Shown: positions 1 through 12,447 of the stretch, piece by piece
How the letters are laid out: every line of letters starts with the position of its first letter
Numbering within the stretch: the first letter of the stretch is position 1
Origin: Stereum hirsutum FP-91666 SS1
Taxonomy: Eukaryota > Basidiomycota > Agaricomycetes > Russulales > Stereaceae
Assembly: GCF_000264905.1 (NCBI RefSeq)
Contig: NW_006763131.1
Coordinates: 2,427,939-2,491,938, forward strand
Direction of reading: 5' to 3'
Length of the DNA stretch: 64,000 nt
Notes under the pieces: generated by a model
Database searches by the model: none
What the model was told of the DNA's origin: nothing
Seen by the model: only the letters and a program-made list of their open reading frames with translations
Program-made: the position numbers and the translations under genes

Positions 1-1021
1 AATCCCTATTATATCTCTCGCGTTATCCATGAAGACACCGGTAGGGCTCCCATCTGGGTATCGTTGGATTATACCGCCTTCAACATGATCAGGTACATCC
101 ATCGAAGCTAGTACTGCGGGAGAAACCCAGAACGCGTGGGCATCGTGACTTTGTAGAGCAATGAGCCTGTCCTTGAGGACATCATCCTCTGCCATATCGG
201 CCTGTGTAGTCGATCGTGTACGTATCAGAACTCAGAAGCCTAGTAGGGAGAAAATCAATTGCTCCTCACGGATGTAGGCCATCGGTCTCCATTCGCCCAC
301 TTGGTATGATCCCATCCAAATCCCATGATGTAGAACGACTTGTCGTTGAGAATGTCGGGATCGCTCTCAACGAATGCTCGGACTTTCTTCAGCGTCTCTA
401 AACACACAGTGTCGTTCTAGTCAATGTGCAGGAGCTAGATATATAGAACAACAATCATACCTTCTACCGTCGTTGTTCCACCCAAAGGCAGCTGCTTAAG
501 CAGGCCATAATGAAGCCCGTGGACGTGGGAGTCTGTGAAGTTCCAGGTCACAGTTGTACATGGAAATTGCGCTCTCTTCAACGAACCTGTCATGCCAGGT
601 ATCACCACTGTACCCTCGGGGATATGTCGGACATTGAGAGGCTTCAGTAGCCCAGAATGTTTCTCATAAATATCAGCTACAGTCAAAAACACGTTCATAA
701 ATATATTCGTTCAGGTAGAATGGATTGCTTACTTAGGGTTCCAACGTCAGCAAACCTCTCTCCATTCACGTACGCACATTCCACGACGCTGTTGTCAGCA
801 TCAACCGTGTAAATTTTGGCAGTTCCGCTTGGCGAGCACAGAGCGTATGAGTTGGAATTTTCGACGAAATTCTGCTTCAATGCAGAGAAGGTACGAAAGC
901 TAAGATAGCCAAAGACAAGGATGACGACAGCGACATTCGGGAAGAGAGGCCTGAACTTGGAGCTCGAAGGGCCTGCTTGGACGCGTCGGTTATCCTGCTC
1001 CGCCTTCTCAAGCTCTGGCAT
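1..1021 (-). CDS. Amidohydrolase 3 (YtcJ-like), 5' part, truncated at window edge
   Basis: A metal-dependent TIM-barrel hydrolase of the amidohydrolase 3 family; the substrate cannot be told from sequence. Five exons join in frame: 733-1021, 587-676, 461-532, 270-397 and 1-201. The product opens with a short cytosolic stretch, then one membrane anchor (VAVVILVFGYLSF), then the composite-domain start with SGTAKIYTVD. The junction of exons 2 and 3 makes PGMTDSHVHG, the HxH metal-binding motif that follows strand 1 in this superfamily. Further on are GFGWDHTKW and LQSHDAHAFWVS, both typical of YtcJ-like enzymes. The start at 1021 is the first ATG; the longer open frame upstream begins only at a GTG. 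The C-terminal two thirds lies outside the window. The N-terminal anchor suggests a membrane-bound or secretory-pathway enzyme (inference). Confidence 0.85.
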
Positions 1022-1582
1022 GATGGCGGTCAGAAAGAAAGAACAGAAGACTCCAGTTGGTACATGGTCATATATATTCTCGTGGTTCTCGTCCGTGAGG
1101 TAAAAGTCGCGTTTGCACCGCGCGCTCAGAGGCACTCAGCCCCTGTTGCACGGGCTTATCTTATCTGATAGCATGCTTCGTTGTCCGATCCCCGCAGGAA
1201 CGTTGAAAGTTGAGCGTTTATGTTTGCCTTTCTCCTGTTCTACTTTGAACTTGCTACATTTATGATGGAGCGAGAGGGATTTTGGCTCGTGGAAATTTGC
1301 TCTAGAGTCTCCAGACTTACCTAAACTGAAAGGCACAAAGGGTTGTCGCGGTCACTGGCAGGTGAACACGACCGAGACTTTACTGGAAGCGGCAGGAGCA
1401 ACAAAATAAGAAACCATTACATTGCGCGACTAATATCGTGAACCACATTACAGAGGCATCACCAGCCTCAGAGATAACCCTATCCCACAGTTCGTCGAAC
1501 ACCAACCATCATCATCCCACACGTACGTCTCGTCATAGAGATCACATCAAAAACGTCGTCCATTCATCCGGTCATGCATCGC
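1022..1582. other. Intergenic: promoter side of the amidohydrolase gene and 3' side of the GYF gene
   Basis: Both neighbours are on the minus strand, so this stretch carries the upstream region of the amidohydrolase gene and the 3' end of the GYF gene. I see no gene and no repeat in it. Confidence 0.5.
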
Positions 1583-4500
1583 TCATGCCTTTCCTCCCTT
1601 CTTCTTCTTGTTCACGACCTTGAAACCTCCCCACTCCGACTGCTGCGTGGGCTTCGGTTGCGCCTTGACTACATCTGCAATAGACGGCTGCTTTCCAGCT
1701 GCAGCACCGCTCTTCCTCGAGGTGGCGTCGGCCTTGCGCTTGCTAACGAACTCTTGAGCGAATCTTCGGCCATCGAGGGTCGTACTGCTGGCGTATATCG
1801 ACTCGGAAATGATTTCCATCGTGACGGAGTCGACCTCGAGAGGGAAGGACAGGAGCATGCTCATGATTTCCTCCTCTGGAACGAATGGGTGATGATTAAG
1901 CAATGGCAGCGATCAAATATGCAAAGAAAAACATACGGTTGACAGAGTTGTTGAGACCCTTGAGCGAGTCACTCAGCCACCTCATGAACTCCGGTGAGGG
2001 TGCAATCGGCGTCTCTTCCACCTTGGGCGCAGCTGGCGCAACCTTCACGACTGAGGCAGCACTAGGCATGCGAACGGCAGCGGCAGCGGCGCTTGGTGCT
2101 CGAGCAGTGGTAATTGAGGCGGCAGAGGGCTGTGAGGACAAAATGGCAGGACGAGTCGCTGCTGGAGAAGCTGACCCACCCGCACCCTTGCCATTCGAAC
2201 CAACTGTTGTCCACGCGCCTCCAATAGCTAGTGTCGGCGTGGGAGCCTGGACACCTCAGCGTCAATAAGATTTTAGAGGATGCTTCGAACGCGATATCAC
2301 TGACCTTTGTCGTCGTCTCCGCGTACGCCCTACGCGCGGTGGCGGCAGCGGCCGTCTCCTTGCCCGCCAGCTTCTTCCTCTTCTCCTCTTCCTCCTGGAT
2401 CTCCTTCATCGTCTTCTTCGCCGGAGCGGCCTTTGTCGAGTTCGTCCACACAGGCGCAGGAGTCCCAGGCTGAGTCGAGCTCGACGATGATGCTGGACCG
2501 GCCGTATCCTTCGCGAGAGTATTGCTCTGCGTCTTACCAGCCTGCGACGTCGGCAGACCCCAGGAAGTCGTGAACGGTGCGGTCTCTTCTTGCGAGGAGG
2601 TCTGAGCCGCAGCAGCAGCACGAGCACGCTCGCGCTCGGCAGCCTTGCGAGCCTCTTGCTTCTTCGCCTCCGCCTCCTGGATCTCCCTTAAGCCCATGGC
2701 GGAAGCCTTTTTCGTGTCGTCCTCTGTGGACCAGACAGGCTTGGCCGGAGAAGGAGTGGCCGGAGAAGGAGACGGAGAAGGATCTTTGGGAGTTTGAGGA
2801 GCAGCAGGCTTGGTGACGGCCGGAGAGGCGGCAGACTTTCGGGAGGCCTTAGGTGCTTGCACCGGGGCAATGTTGTCGGGTGCTGGTGCCTCAGGAGCAG
2901 GCTCAGGCGCAACGACAGCTGCGGGAGTCTCCTCGTGTCGCTCCGTCGTTGGTTGCGAGTGAAGTGACGCTTCCTGCTCTTGCTGCTGATTATGCTGCCC
3001 GAGGTTACTGACGGTGAGACTATTAGGGCCTTGGACAGGACCCCAGCCATCGGCGGTGGCGCTTTGCGAAGCGGTAAACCACGGTGACGGTTCATTTACT
3101 GCCGAGGTGGGTTGAGACTGTTGCGCTGGACGAGCAATAGACGAAGGTTGAGCGGGAATGGCGACCCTGGTAGCGACAGTATTCTTGGATGTGGGAATGA
3201 TCTCTGGGTCGAAAGGCTTCAGGCTAGTGCGCTTCGGTAACGATTCCTCGACAGAATTCCAAGGAGACGGTGACGGAACTTGCTGTGGTGCTTGGTTGGC
3301 GTTAGGTTGTATGTGAGAAAGAGCAGGTGAAGCGTATTGCAAAGAAGGCGATTGAGTGTACTGAGGAGGTTGCGCTACTGAGGGATAGGGTGATGTTGCG
3401 GGTAAACCACTTGCGTAATGGCCTTGACCGGTATTGCCGTAAGAATCTTGCCTATCCTCTGGAGGGAACGAACTGGTAGAGCTCAGGGGCGCCGGTCCTC
3501 CAATACTGCCAAATCCACTGGCAATATTATCCTGAGGGACACGAATGTTACTAAAGCTTCGGGCCAAAGGAGAGGGGGCGCCAACGCCTGAGTCGGCAAG
3601 GCTAGGCGTAAACGGTCCAGCGGAATCGACAGACCCGTTGCGCGGTGCTCCGAAGCCCTGGTGGATAGCCGTTGGAGGCCAAGGCCCTTGATGACTGGGT
3701 AAAGCAGGCGACCCCATACCGAAGCTGTCAACAGACGACGTTCGTGCAGGCCCAATGCCCCCTAGAGACGGCCGACCTCCATATCCCACGTCGTATGGCG
3801 GTTCGTTGAAGCCTGGCCTCCTGTTTACAAGACCTGGGTTGGGTTCACCCATAAGGCTTCCTGTACGAGATCCGACTGGCGATTCGTTCATAGAATGCAT
3901 ATGAGCCATGGGCCTCCCGCTGAATGCCACAGGGTCAGGGGAGTCGTTCACGAATCGTGCGGCACCGAATGAAGAAACAGGCGAATTAGAGGCAGTTGAG
4001 TTCGAGGCGAAATAGGGATCAAAGGAAGGATGCATCGATCGCGTAGGTATGGGTTGGAAAGGTGCATGCGCCATGTTGGCTCCGTTCATATGCGCGGGAT
4101 TGTCGAAGGGAGAATCCAGACGACGAGACAGACCCGGAGGGAGACAGTGAAAGCGACTTAAAAAGGTTGGCTCTCCTTTAGTCAAAGTATCAAGGTCCCC
4201 TACGGTCGTCCAATCTTGGTCCATACTCGCACGTTTCATGAGCAAATCCTGAGCGAAGTACCCTTCGTCGAACCACTTCTGCATGATATCAGCACGGAAA
4301 GGACCTGGCGATACGAAGCAGTAAATGAGTGAGTGCTCCCTAAGAAGAAACATAAGCAATGACCTTGAATGTTGCCTTGAGGGTCGAGATAAGACCACTC
4401 GATACTCGCGGGGTCTGGCAGGCCTGGAGGTGGGCCAGCTGATAGAGGGTCCGGATGATTGTGTGGCGTATTAGGTCCAACTGATCGAGCCGTCGCATTG

Positions 4501-5665
4501 TCCTGTTGGGCACCATTGGTACCGGAAGAGTCATTGTTTGGACCCCCACCACCCAGCGCCACATTATTTGTCGACTGGGGATCCGGTGCCCCCACTCCAG
4601 TACTAGATCTTTCGTCTTGCGGACCTGAAGTGTCCCAGTTGGCGCCACCCGAATCCTCCTCTGCTTCATTGATAGGCTGCTGAGCCACAGTGTCCGGGTC
4701 TCCTTCACCGCGTGTGGCCGGTCCTTTTACTATGCCTTCCGAGGCGCGCCTCCTACTGCTCCACGAATCACCGCCATTGAGCACTCCATCGAAACCAGAC
4801 CCTGGGGTGGTAGGACCACGGACACGAGGAGATCCGGAACCCGCCTCTCGAGGCGAAGCCAGAGCCCCTCCTTGAAGAGAAGACATTGATAACTTTCGAG
4901 GCATGGCCAAAGTAGGTTGGTCTGGATACTCGTGGCTTGAGTTGTGCAGTTCGAGTGAACAATAACCACACGACGCACCTGAGCCGGTATTCCTCCTCGC
5001 TAAGACATTACCAAAGCGTTCTCGTAAAGGACTCGCTGCACCCGTCGTAGAGTGCATTAGTTTTGGCCTCTCTCCGGAAGGTGTCACGAGAGGTGACAAG
5101 TAGTCAGACGATTGTCGCCTGCGAACTTCCGAGTTGAGAGGGCCGGTGAAGAGCTAGTGCATGGATTTGATTTTAGCGTGCATTGTCCATGCCACGGAGA
5201 GGAGGTGGGCTAGTAAAGCACGTCACAACGAACACGCACCTTCTTTTCCGCTTCGGACATGGCCTTCATCGACACCGGCTCAGCACTACGCTCTCTGACA
5301 CATTCCCACCTCTCGACCTCCAGGCCCAAGCCTCCTCTTCCTCCTCCTTCTTTGTAGATTCTAACCAAGTCATCCTTGGAATACTTGAATGGATTATCGA
5401 CATCGATGGTCTCCTGTGGGGTCTGCGGGGCAGGCGTGACAAGAGAGGAGTACGATGAAGATCCAGGTGGTGCGTGCGCGCTCGTAGGAGGCGGCGAAGG
5501 TGGGTTCTTAGAGTGCTTCGTCCTCATCCACTCGGGACCCTTTTCGTATACCGTAAAATATTATCAGGTGAGGCGAGCCGCAGACACAGTGGTTATTTGG
5601 AAAAGCGCGGTGGGGATAATTGTACATACGAATTGAAGAACTGGGGCGCGGGATGTAGCAGTCAT
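1583..5665 (-). CDS. GYF-domain protein, GIGYF/Smy2 type
   Basis: A predicted cytoplasmic adaptor for translational repression or mRNA decay: GYF domains bind proline-rich PPGF-type peptides. Six exons join in frame (5630-5665, 5240-5539, 4364-5153, 2305-4304, 1937-2246, 1583-1875), giving about 1242 residues. The first junction gives LQFGPEWMRTKH, the conserved N-terminal FGPEW motif of GIGYF proteins. About residue 50 is FKYSKDDLVRIYKEGG, which holds a YxxxxL-hydrophobic eIF4E-family binding motif. The GYF domain is split by an intron near 4304-4364 (IEWSYLDPQGNIQ / GPFRADIMQKWFDEGYF, then WTTVGDL). A long disordered Ser/Pro/Gln-rich region and two charged EAEAKKQEARKAAERER-type coiled segments follow, then a folded-looking C-terminus (EFMRWLSDSLKGLNNSVN, then EEIMSMLLSFP). 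The start is the only ATG that gives the FGPEW N-terminus. Confidence 0.9.
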
Positions 5666-6030
5666 TTTTGCGTGTTGATGCGGTTTGCTGATAGATGCTG
5701 GGCGGCCCAAGAGCAGATGTGTGTTGGTACGCGTTGAGGGCGTTTGGGCTGTTTGTTCGCGAGATGACGGGATGAGACGCGGCTCGTAAATTTCGCACAA
5801 GCCACCGTGCGCGCGAGCCACCGTCCCGTTCCGCGTCACCATGTGCCTCTCGCCACACCGCTCTTTACCTCGCTTTCAAGACTTAAGCCGCTTTGTCGAT
5901 CGCTTCCGATTCATTCTATTCTTTTCGTACAGATAGGCCGTCGCCCCATAAATATCAACGCAGAACACATCACAGATGCCAAGGCTATGGTATAGTAACT
6001 ACTTTTCCAAATCGTGCAGTTCGAATGTCA
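5666..6030. promoter_or_regulatory. Intergenic: promoter side of the GYF gene
   Basis: 365 bp between two minus-strand genes; it should hold the GYF promoter and the 3' end of the acetyl-CoA transporter gene. No discrete element was recognised. Confidence 0.4.
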
Positions 6031-8610
6031 CTATCCAAATATCCGCCACTTGCTGATTGGTAGAGCTAAACACGCGTCAACCATCAGCTCGAAGAACAAA
6101 GCAGACAGAATGAATCGAAACGAACCTTGCAATTTCCTCGCTTGTGGTATGATGAATGCAAAAAAGAAGATCACTCCAGTGGTGATGCACAAAGTAGAGA
6201 CGATGTAGTAGCCATCACGCTCGGTGACGCACTCGCCACCTATATCTGCACAGTGCGCTTTGCCCTGTTCGGAGACGCATTCGGCGGCTAAATAGTACCC
6301 TCTCGATCAGTCTCATGAGCAAAAGGTACGGGAAACAATTGTCATACCCGAAACAGTCAGGGAACTGCCCTTCTCCTCAACTTCGCACTTGGCAATAGTG
6401 AAGAAATCGACGCCTTGGGTGAAGGAAGCCACGATTAGCTAGAGTCACAACGAGAGACACAAAATACATACCTTTGAGGACGAAGAATTTGGGCCAGGTT
6501 CCCCCGAGATTAGTGAAGGTATTGAGAAGCTATGAGGTAGCACGGTAAGACGATATCCGGTTGGGAATCTGACCAAGGACTTACTGTCATATATGTTCCT
6601 CCGATTACCGGATCCGAGATACGAGTATGGAAAGAGGACATTCCAACGAACTGTATCGTTCTATAGCAACCCAGCTCAGAAAAGGCCATGAGATCCATAA
6701 CCGAAGAATGGGCACTTACGAAGAGAATGACTGCAGGACGGTATGCAGAATCAAAAATATGAAGAACCCATTCGAAATCGGCGGTGTAGGGAACCAATAC
6801 ACGATCAGAGTCGACAAGATCGCGAACCCGAGCCTGGGCCAAAACGCCCACAACCAAGGCCGGAGCGGTTTGTCCCCTCGAGACCACCTCGCGGCGAGCC
6901 AACCTCCGGCGATTTGGAATGGGAAGTCGATGAGCACAGCGACAGCGAGGTCCTCTTTGCCCAGGCCTTTTTCCACAAACTTGAGGGAGGTGACGGCTTC
7001 GTTGGCGGCGAAGCCGATCTTGGCACTGAGGTGGACGAGGAGAACGGTTTGGACGTCTGAACAAGGTACAAGTGAGCAGATGTTTCATGTCGTATGAGAG
7101 AACAGGACATACGTTTTAGTTTGCAGATGTTCCAGATGGTTTTGTAGACGCTGCCAATACTCATGTCTTCATCTGTCGAGGGCTCCTTGCGCTACAGACA
7201 ACGCCCGTGTAAGCAACAAGTAATCGAAACGAAAGAAGAACTCATACCTCCGTCTGGAAGAAAGTCAGCCAGACAGTAACGCAGAAGCAGACTACACTCC
7301 AGAAGCGCAGATATGTTCCGAGTTGTAGTTGAGGTATTCCCCACTTTTGACTGCACATCAATGAAAAAGAGTTCCTGATTGGTTATTTGTGCAGCAACTT
7401 ACCTGAAGGCTTCGCTGTTGAGGGCAAGAAAGACGGTGAAGGAGGCAAAATAGCCTGTGTTAAGACCGATAGTCTGGCATGTAGATGCGTATGAGAGGTT
7501 TTCCTCAGAAAGGAGAGTGAGAGCCCATCCTAGTAAGATGCGTCAGCTTTGGTTTGTATACGCCTTGCTGGGTGCGCACCATCGACTGCGATATCTGTAA
7601 AATACAAGTGAGTCAAACGGATAAGAGGATGAACGAGATTACTGCACCTTGAGTGGCTGCTATCATCACCAGAGATGTGAAAACGAATGTGAGTGTGTTG
7701 ACATGTTCGCCCGGCTAGAATAGACGCTCGCTCGGTGAATCCTAGGCCGCTTTCACCGGAAAGACAGACGACGCACATTATCCATGAGAGTCGGGACATT
7801 ATAAGATATCCATAGCATCAGAGAACCGATTATTAGTTGCATGGGGATGATCCATGACTTCCGACGACCAACAGATGGCAAGAATATTGAGTCTACAATA
7901 GGTGACCACAGAAGCTTGAGGGAGTAAGGGTAACTTGATAGAGCGAAGACCGCCAGTTGCGAATATGAGAGATGTTCTCGGAGAAGGAATGGCACGGATC
8001 CTGGAACGTCGCGGTTCGTGTGAGTTTATCTGAATTGTCACTTGACAAGTGGCACATACCTAATGCAAGTCCTATCTACAGAATACGACCCGCTTAGCCC
8101 GACAAACGCGTAGCGAAATCGAGACAAACTCACTGGAACTCCCTGGATGAGATCTACACACGCATTCGCGTCCAAGGATGAATGACGTGGCAGACATTCG
8201 ACCACATAGAACGACAACTCACAAAGAATAGATAAAAGCGCCATAGCCTTCTTATCCTCCATCGAAATCGTCCCCGCCTTGGGCTTCTCATCCCCAAGAT
8301 CTCCAAACCCATCCTCCCTCGCTGCTCGCGCACGCTCATCTTCGTTCAACAGAGAAAGTTCTACCTCGTCCATACTGCTCGCAGCGGGACTGTCACCGTT
8401 GGGCCATTCCCGATGAGGTCTCGGGGTCCTGGGCGTACGTGGCTGAATCGCAATGCTGTCCAGTGAAGTAGAGACGCCGTTATGCGTCCGTGCCGATGAC
8501 ATGCCTGTGTCGTCGTGCGCGTCCTTGTTCTTGCCCGGTGAAGAACTTTGGTTTTGGCGGCGCTGTACGGATTTGTTGTTCGAGGCCGAGGGATTCTGCC
8601 TGCGAGGCAT
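6031..8610 (-). CDS. Acetyl-coenzyme A transporter (SLC33A1/AT-1 family)
   Basis: A multi-pass carrier of the major facilitator fold. Family members import acetyl-CoA into the ER lumen for acetylation of proteins and glycans. The first about 130 residues are a polar disordered head (MPRRQNPSASNNK...). The core follows: AMALLSILYLIQGVP, SVPFLLREHLSYSQLAVFAL, SSYPYSLKLLWSPIVDS, GRRKSWIIPMQLIIG, LMLWISYNVP. Later exons carry SAKIGFAANEAVTSLKFVEKG, GGWLAARWSRGDKPLRPW, SSFHTRISDPVIGGTYMT and LLNTFTNLGGTWPKFFVLK. The C-terminus ends KLQALPISKWRIFG, the usual family ending, after a last exon of only about 35 nt (6031-6065). The gene has many short introns. The ATG at 8608-8610 is the first in frame. 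A CCAAT-like motif lies upstream near 8782. Confidence 0.92.
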
Positions 8611-9171
8611 ATACGCGGGCTACTATTTGAGAAGCGGGGATGCCTCACACGTAAGGGTCGGGGTCACAAGTGATGCTGTTGCGTGTCGGCCAATGATGGG
8701 CGGTCTTCTGGTGTAACGAACGACGTTATGGAGGTTCCTGGTTGCTTTGAGGAGATATGCGTTGTGGTGGTACAAGCTTCGGCCAATGAACGAACACGTA
8801 CACCGTTCGACTGCGAAAACCTTCCAGATTCGAACCCCGCGCCAGTGCAATGACGGCCATGTCGCGCTAACACCCACTAACACGTGACGGATACGCCTGA
8901 AGAAGCCGCATTTTAATCAACTTTAATCATTGGTTCTCGGGTATCTCGCTATTTTGGTTGGTTACTACAAGCACCCGTGCGAATCGACCAATAAAATATC
9001 GCCGGCTACGACAAAATAACTGAGAATTTCCATAGTTGTACTACTGTCAAGATATCCACCAAAATACCGAGGTTGAAAGAAGGTCTGTTCGACTGAAAGT
9101 ATCGTACATCAGCTATGTCCTGTTTCCAGTCTTCCTCATTTCTAGTATTTCGCGCCACAATTACATATCGC
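8611..9171. promoter_or_regulatory. Intergenic with an E-box (CACGTG at 8881-8886)
   Basis: 561 bp upstream of the acetyl-CoA transporter gene and downstream of the DUF1680 gene. It contains CACGTG in the context GTCACGTGTT on the minus strand, which fits the Cbf1/Pho4-type bHLH consensus RTCACRTG, and a CCAAT-type motif near 8782. Function is inferred from the motifs only. Confidence 0.35.
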
Positions 9172-12100
9172 TCAGAGTGCAGAGGAGTCAAAGGTTGGGA
9201 ACTCTCCGATACGAAGCTTCGTAGCCTGTGAAATAGCAACGTCAGAACCATCTTCAACGTCTCCAGCATATATAAGCGAGCAACTCACCCCGAACGGCCA
9301 CAAAGTGATCTCCGTCGCATTGCCCGTACAGCTCACATTCTCCGGCGGCGCACTCGCAAACGTACTTCCCGCGATCGCCCAGTCTATCTCACATGCGCTC
9401 GCAGTAATGGTAAACGGTGGAAGCCCCTTGTCGAACACAGGCGACGGGAGTGTGCCGTCCTGTGGCGGGTTGTTGTTGAACTTGAGGGTCGACGGGTCAA
9501 TGGCGTATTGCCAAGTCCCGGTGGCTTCAAATTGGAGGTCGACAGCACGAGATTCGAGTGCATTGCGGGTCAGGACGGTCTCGTTGCGCGGAATGTCGTA
9601 GGCGTAGTGCAGAGGACCACGGTGAACCGCTACGGAGTTGTTTGGACGAGATTCTGTTTACAAAGGACGAGAATAGATGTGAGCCACAGTACGACGGGAG
9701 AACAACGCTAAGAACTGACCGATGGTAATATCTGCGGGCAAGTCCAGGACAAACTGCGTCGTGCCTGCAGAAGCCTTCACAGCTTGAAGTCCGTTCGAAG
9801 GGCTCAACGCAGTTGCCTCACCACCGTTCATGCTGATAGTACCGTTCGTTACCCAGCTGGGCACACGGACATAGTACGTGAACGCCTTCTCGGCATTGAT
9901 AGTCGTCGTCAAAGTATCAGAAAAAGGGTAGAGAGTGTCAACGCTGACGGAGACGGGGTTGCTGCCTGGTAGACCGTTGTCGATTGAGTAACACTACGTG
10001 ACAGACAATCTGAAGGGTATCTGACGCGCACCGTTTGAAAGGGTCTGCGATGTGGAGAATGGGCCAAGATAAACGTGGACAAGCGATTCGCTGTCGGGGG
10101 TGGTCACGAAGCTATTGGTAACAAATTTGGGCCATCCTTGCGGGTGATTGACGGTACAGCAGCTAGTGAATGTGCAAGATACTAAATCAATGCCGTTTCA
10201 CTATTGAATGCAAAAGTAAAGACGAACGGATAGTTGGGCTCCAATCCGAAGACATTGGAGTAAGGTCTAGGGAGGCATATTGAGCATACACGAATGACAT
10301 TCACAGGAGAAAAAGGCCTTACCCGTCCTCAGGGAATGGGTTACTACACGCAAAAATCGAACATCAGTTACTCGTCACGGAACAAAAGATACGACAAGTA
10401 GGGAGGCGAGGGCTCACGGAGTCATGTTCTGAGCAGCGATCTGGTTCTGTTCTTGCAAGTACTGACGAGACCACATATCTAGGGTGGAATCGTAAGCCGT
10501 CATACGGGGTGTCCTTTAACGAAGTCTTACCTCCAGTCAAGGTCGCCGCTAGAGGCATGTTAAGGTCAGTACATTCTATCAGCAGGTAAAGCTACGACGA
10601 AACAGGCCTACGCAGAGCATTGTAGGTGATACGTTCAACCTTGTTCGGGGACAACCAATTAGTTTGTACAGTTAATGGTGGAGGTGATAAAACACACCCT
10701 ATCGGCATACTTGGGATCGCCAGAAACTTGGAATAAGTAAGATCCTCTGATCAATAAAGTCAGTACTGGCCGAGCCGAGTCTGGAGGACTTAGGCATAGT
10801 GTACTTACGAGAACATGACTTCCTGCAAAATACATGCGACAATTAAATGCTTTGAGTGAAACTAGATATATAAACTCTGATAATGTACTCACGACGACCA
10901 AGCAGAGTTCCGTTCTAAATGTAAATAAAGACGGTTGGTACGGGCTCCTCTAAGGACCGAGCGAGAAAATCTCACCCCCTGACGGCAGCAAGCCCAGCAA
11001 GATACTCATCCGCGGCGTAGATACCTGATGGACGGCCGTGGTACTCGAACAACAAATCCCAACCGGAGCTGATCCTGTCCAAATCTACCAAAAACAGGAA
11101 ATTGTTCGGAATGCTTGTGATGAGCTTTCGTGACACGATGAGAATAAAGATGAAGAATGTCGCACCCGACTGATTATGCGTGAACCGGTAGGTAGCAGGT
11201 AGAGCCTTCAGGCCTTCGGCCATGTTGACTCCGTGCCAGGTCAACTCAGGGACTTTTGAACGCACCAGTCAATATGCGAACAGGCACATGAATCGAAGGT
11301 GGACTCACAGGGATTCTCTAGGTCCTCGACAGGACCGGTGGGAAAGTACTAAACCACAATATTGTGAGTGATGAATGACGACATGACTCAGATAGAGATG
11401 ACGGGTGGGACCTCACCTGCTCCTCGAAGACATCCTCCCAGGGGTCACCGGTATACTTGAGCATCTGCATCGTGTCCAATAAAAGGTCTTCGTTCCCTTC
11501 GGGATAGTCATCGTATAGCCTAGTACTCACATTTAGTCACTTACTTCGTCTCAAGGTCTATAGAAAGAGATAACCTACCATTGCAACGTAATCACAAAGT
11601 CCTCCCACCTCGTCCTCGCCCAGTCCTCCAGGCCTGTGCCGTTGTGCAGCATCGTATTCGCGAGTTTCACGAACTTGTGTAGCGCGGGGATAACTCTGTC
11701 TGCTTGACTGGGATCATACTCGACCATCTGCTGTGCACCGAAGAAGAACGGGTAGCGGCCCCAGAGGTATTTTGGCTTGGTCGTGTTCACCTCAGGACCG
11801 AGCCAGCCTTCGGAGTCTTGGTGGTCGAGCACGTAATCAAGGAATTCCTGGGTTTGAGATTGAATGGTGCTATCGTTGACAAGGACGCCGTTCGGGACCA
11901 TGGCGTTCTTTGGTAGGGGATTCAGCAGGCTGCAGGATGGTAATTGCCATGGATACTCACAAACCAGTAGCTTCCCGCTGCATGGACGAATCAATGGGTA
12001 AATCACTACGACGAGGAATACTTGGACGAACCTTCTTCAAGGTATGAGTAGTAGGAGTCACCGCCAATCCAGTCAGACTGCGCCACACTTGAAGACGATG

Positions 12101-12447
12101 TTTATAATCAATCAAAAAATAGTCTTTGGCGACAGACGCACTAGTCGTAGAAGTCGTGTTCATGTCCAGCCAAACCATTGGTCTGGACCATCACCTGAAG
12201 ACAAGCCCCCATGAGGAAATCTGATACCACAAGATAAAGCAGAGTCTCCTACTTGATCATAGAGCCATCCTGTGGGCAAGACGGCGCCCAGAGGCAAACT
12301 ATTGAAAGCCTTCGGAGCAACTACACAAAGTGTGAAAATCAATATGATAAACCCAATTTAATATGTATGAACGACCATACGTCCGGTTTGGGCAACAACG
12401 GCGCCTGTGGCTAGCACGGGGACTATAAAAGGAAGAAACAACGTCAT
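9172..12447 (-). CDS. Secreted DUF1680 / GH127-like glycosidase
   Basis: An (alpha/alpha)6-barrel enzyme related to non-reducing-end beta-L-arabinofuranosidases (GH127/GH146). The first exon encodes a signal peptide (MTLFLPFIVPVLATGAVVAQ) from the ATG at 12445-12447. It splices in frame to LAPKAFNSLPLGAVLPTGWLYDQ, the usual start of the fold. Landmarks in order: [94 protein letters not shown] and a beta-rich C-terminus ending PTFDSSAL. In characterised GH127 a Glu and three Cys bind zinc and one Cys of a CC pair is the nucleophile. Here ELC (10902-10910) and CC (10156-10161) are both present, so it is probably active. It has many introns. An arabinosidase role on plant walls is inference. Confidence 0.87.

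Noticed and set aside
8800..8880. tRNA-like GGGGTTCGAATCT on the minus strand
   Set aside because: The T-loop core is there, but the flanking bases do not form a 5-bp T stem and no acceptor stem or anticodon arm fits around it.
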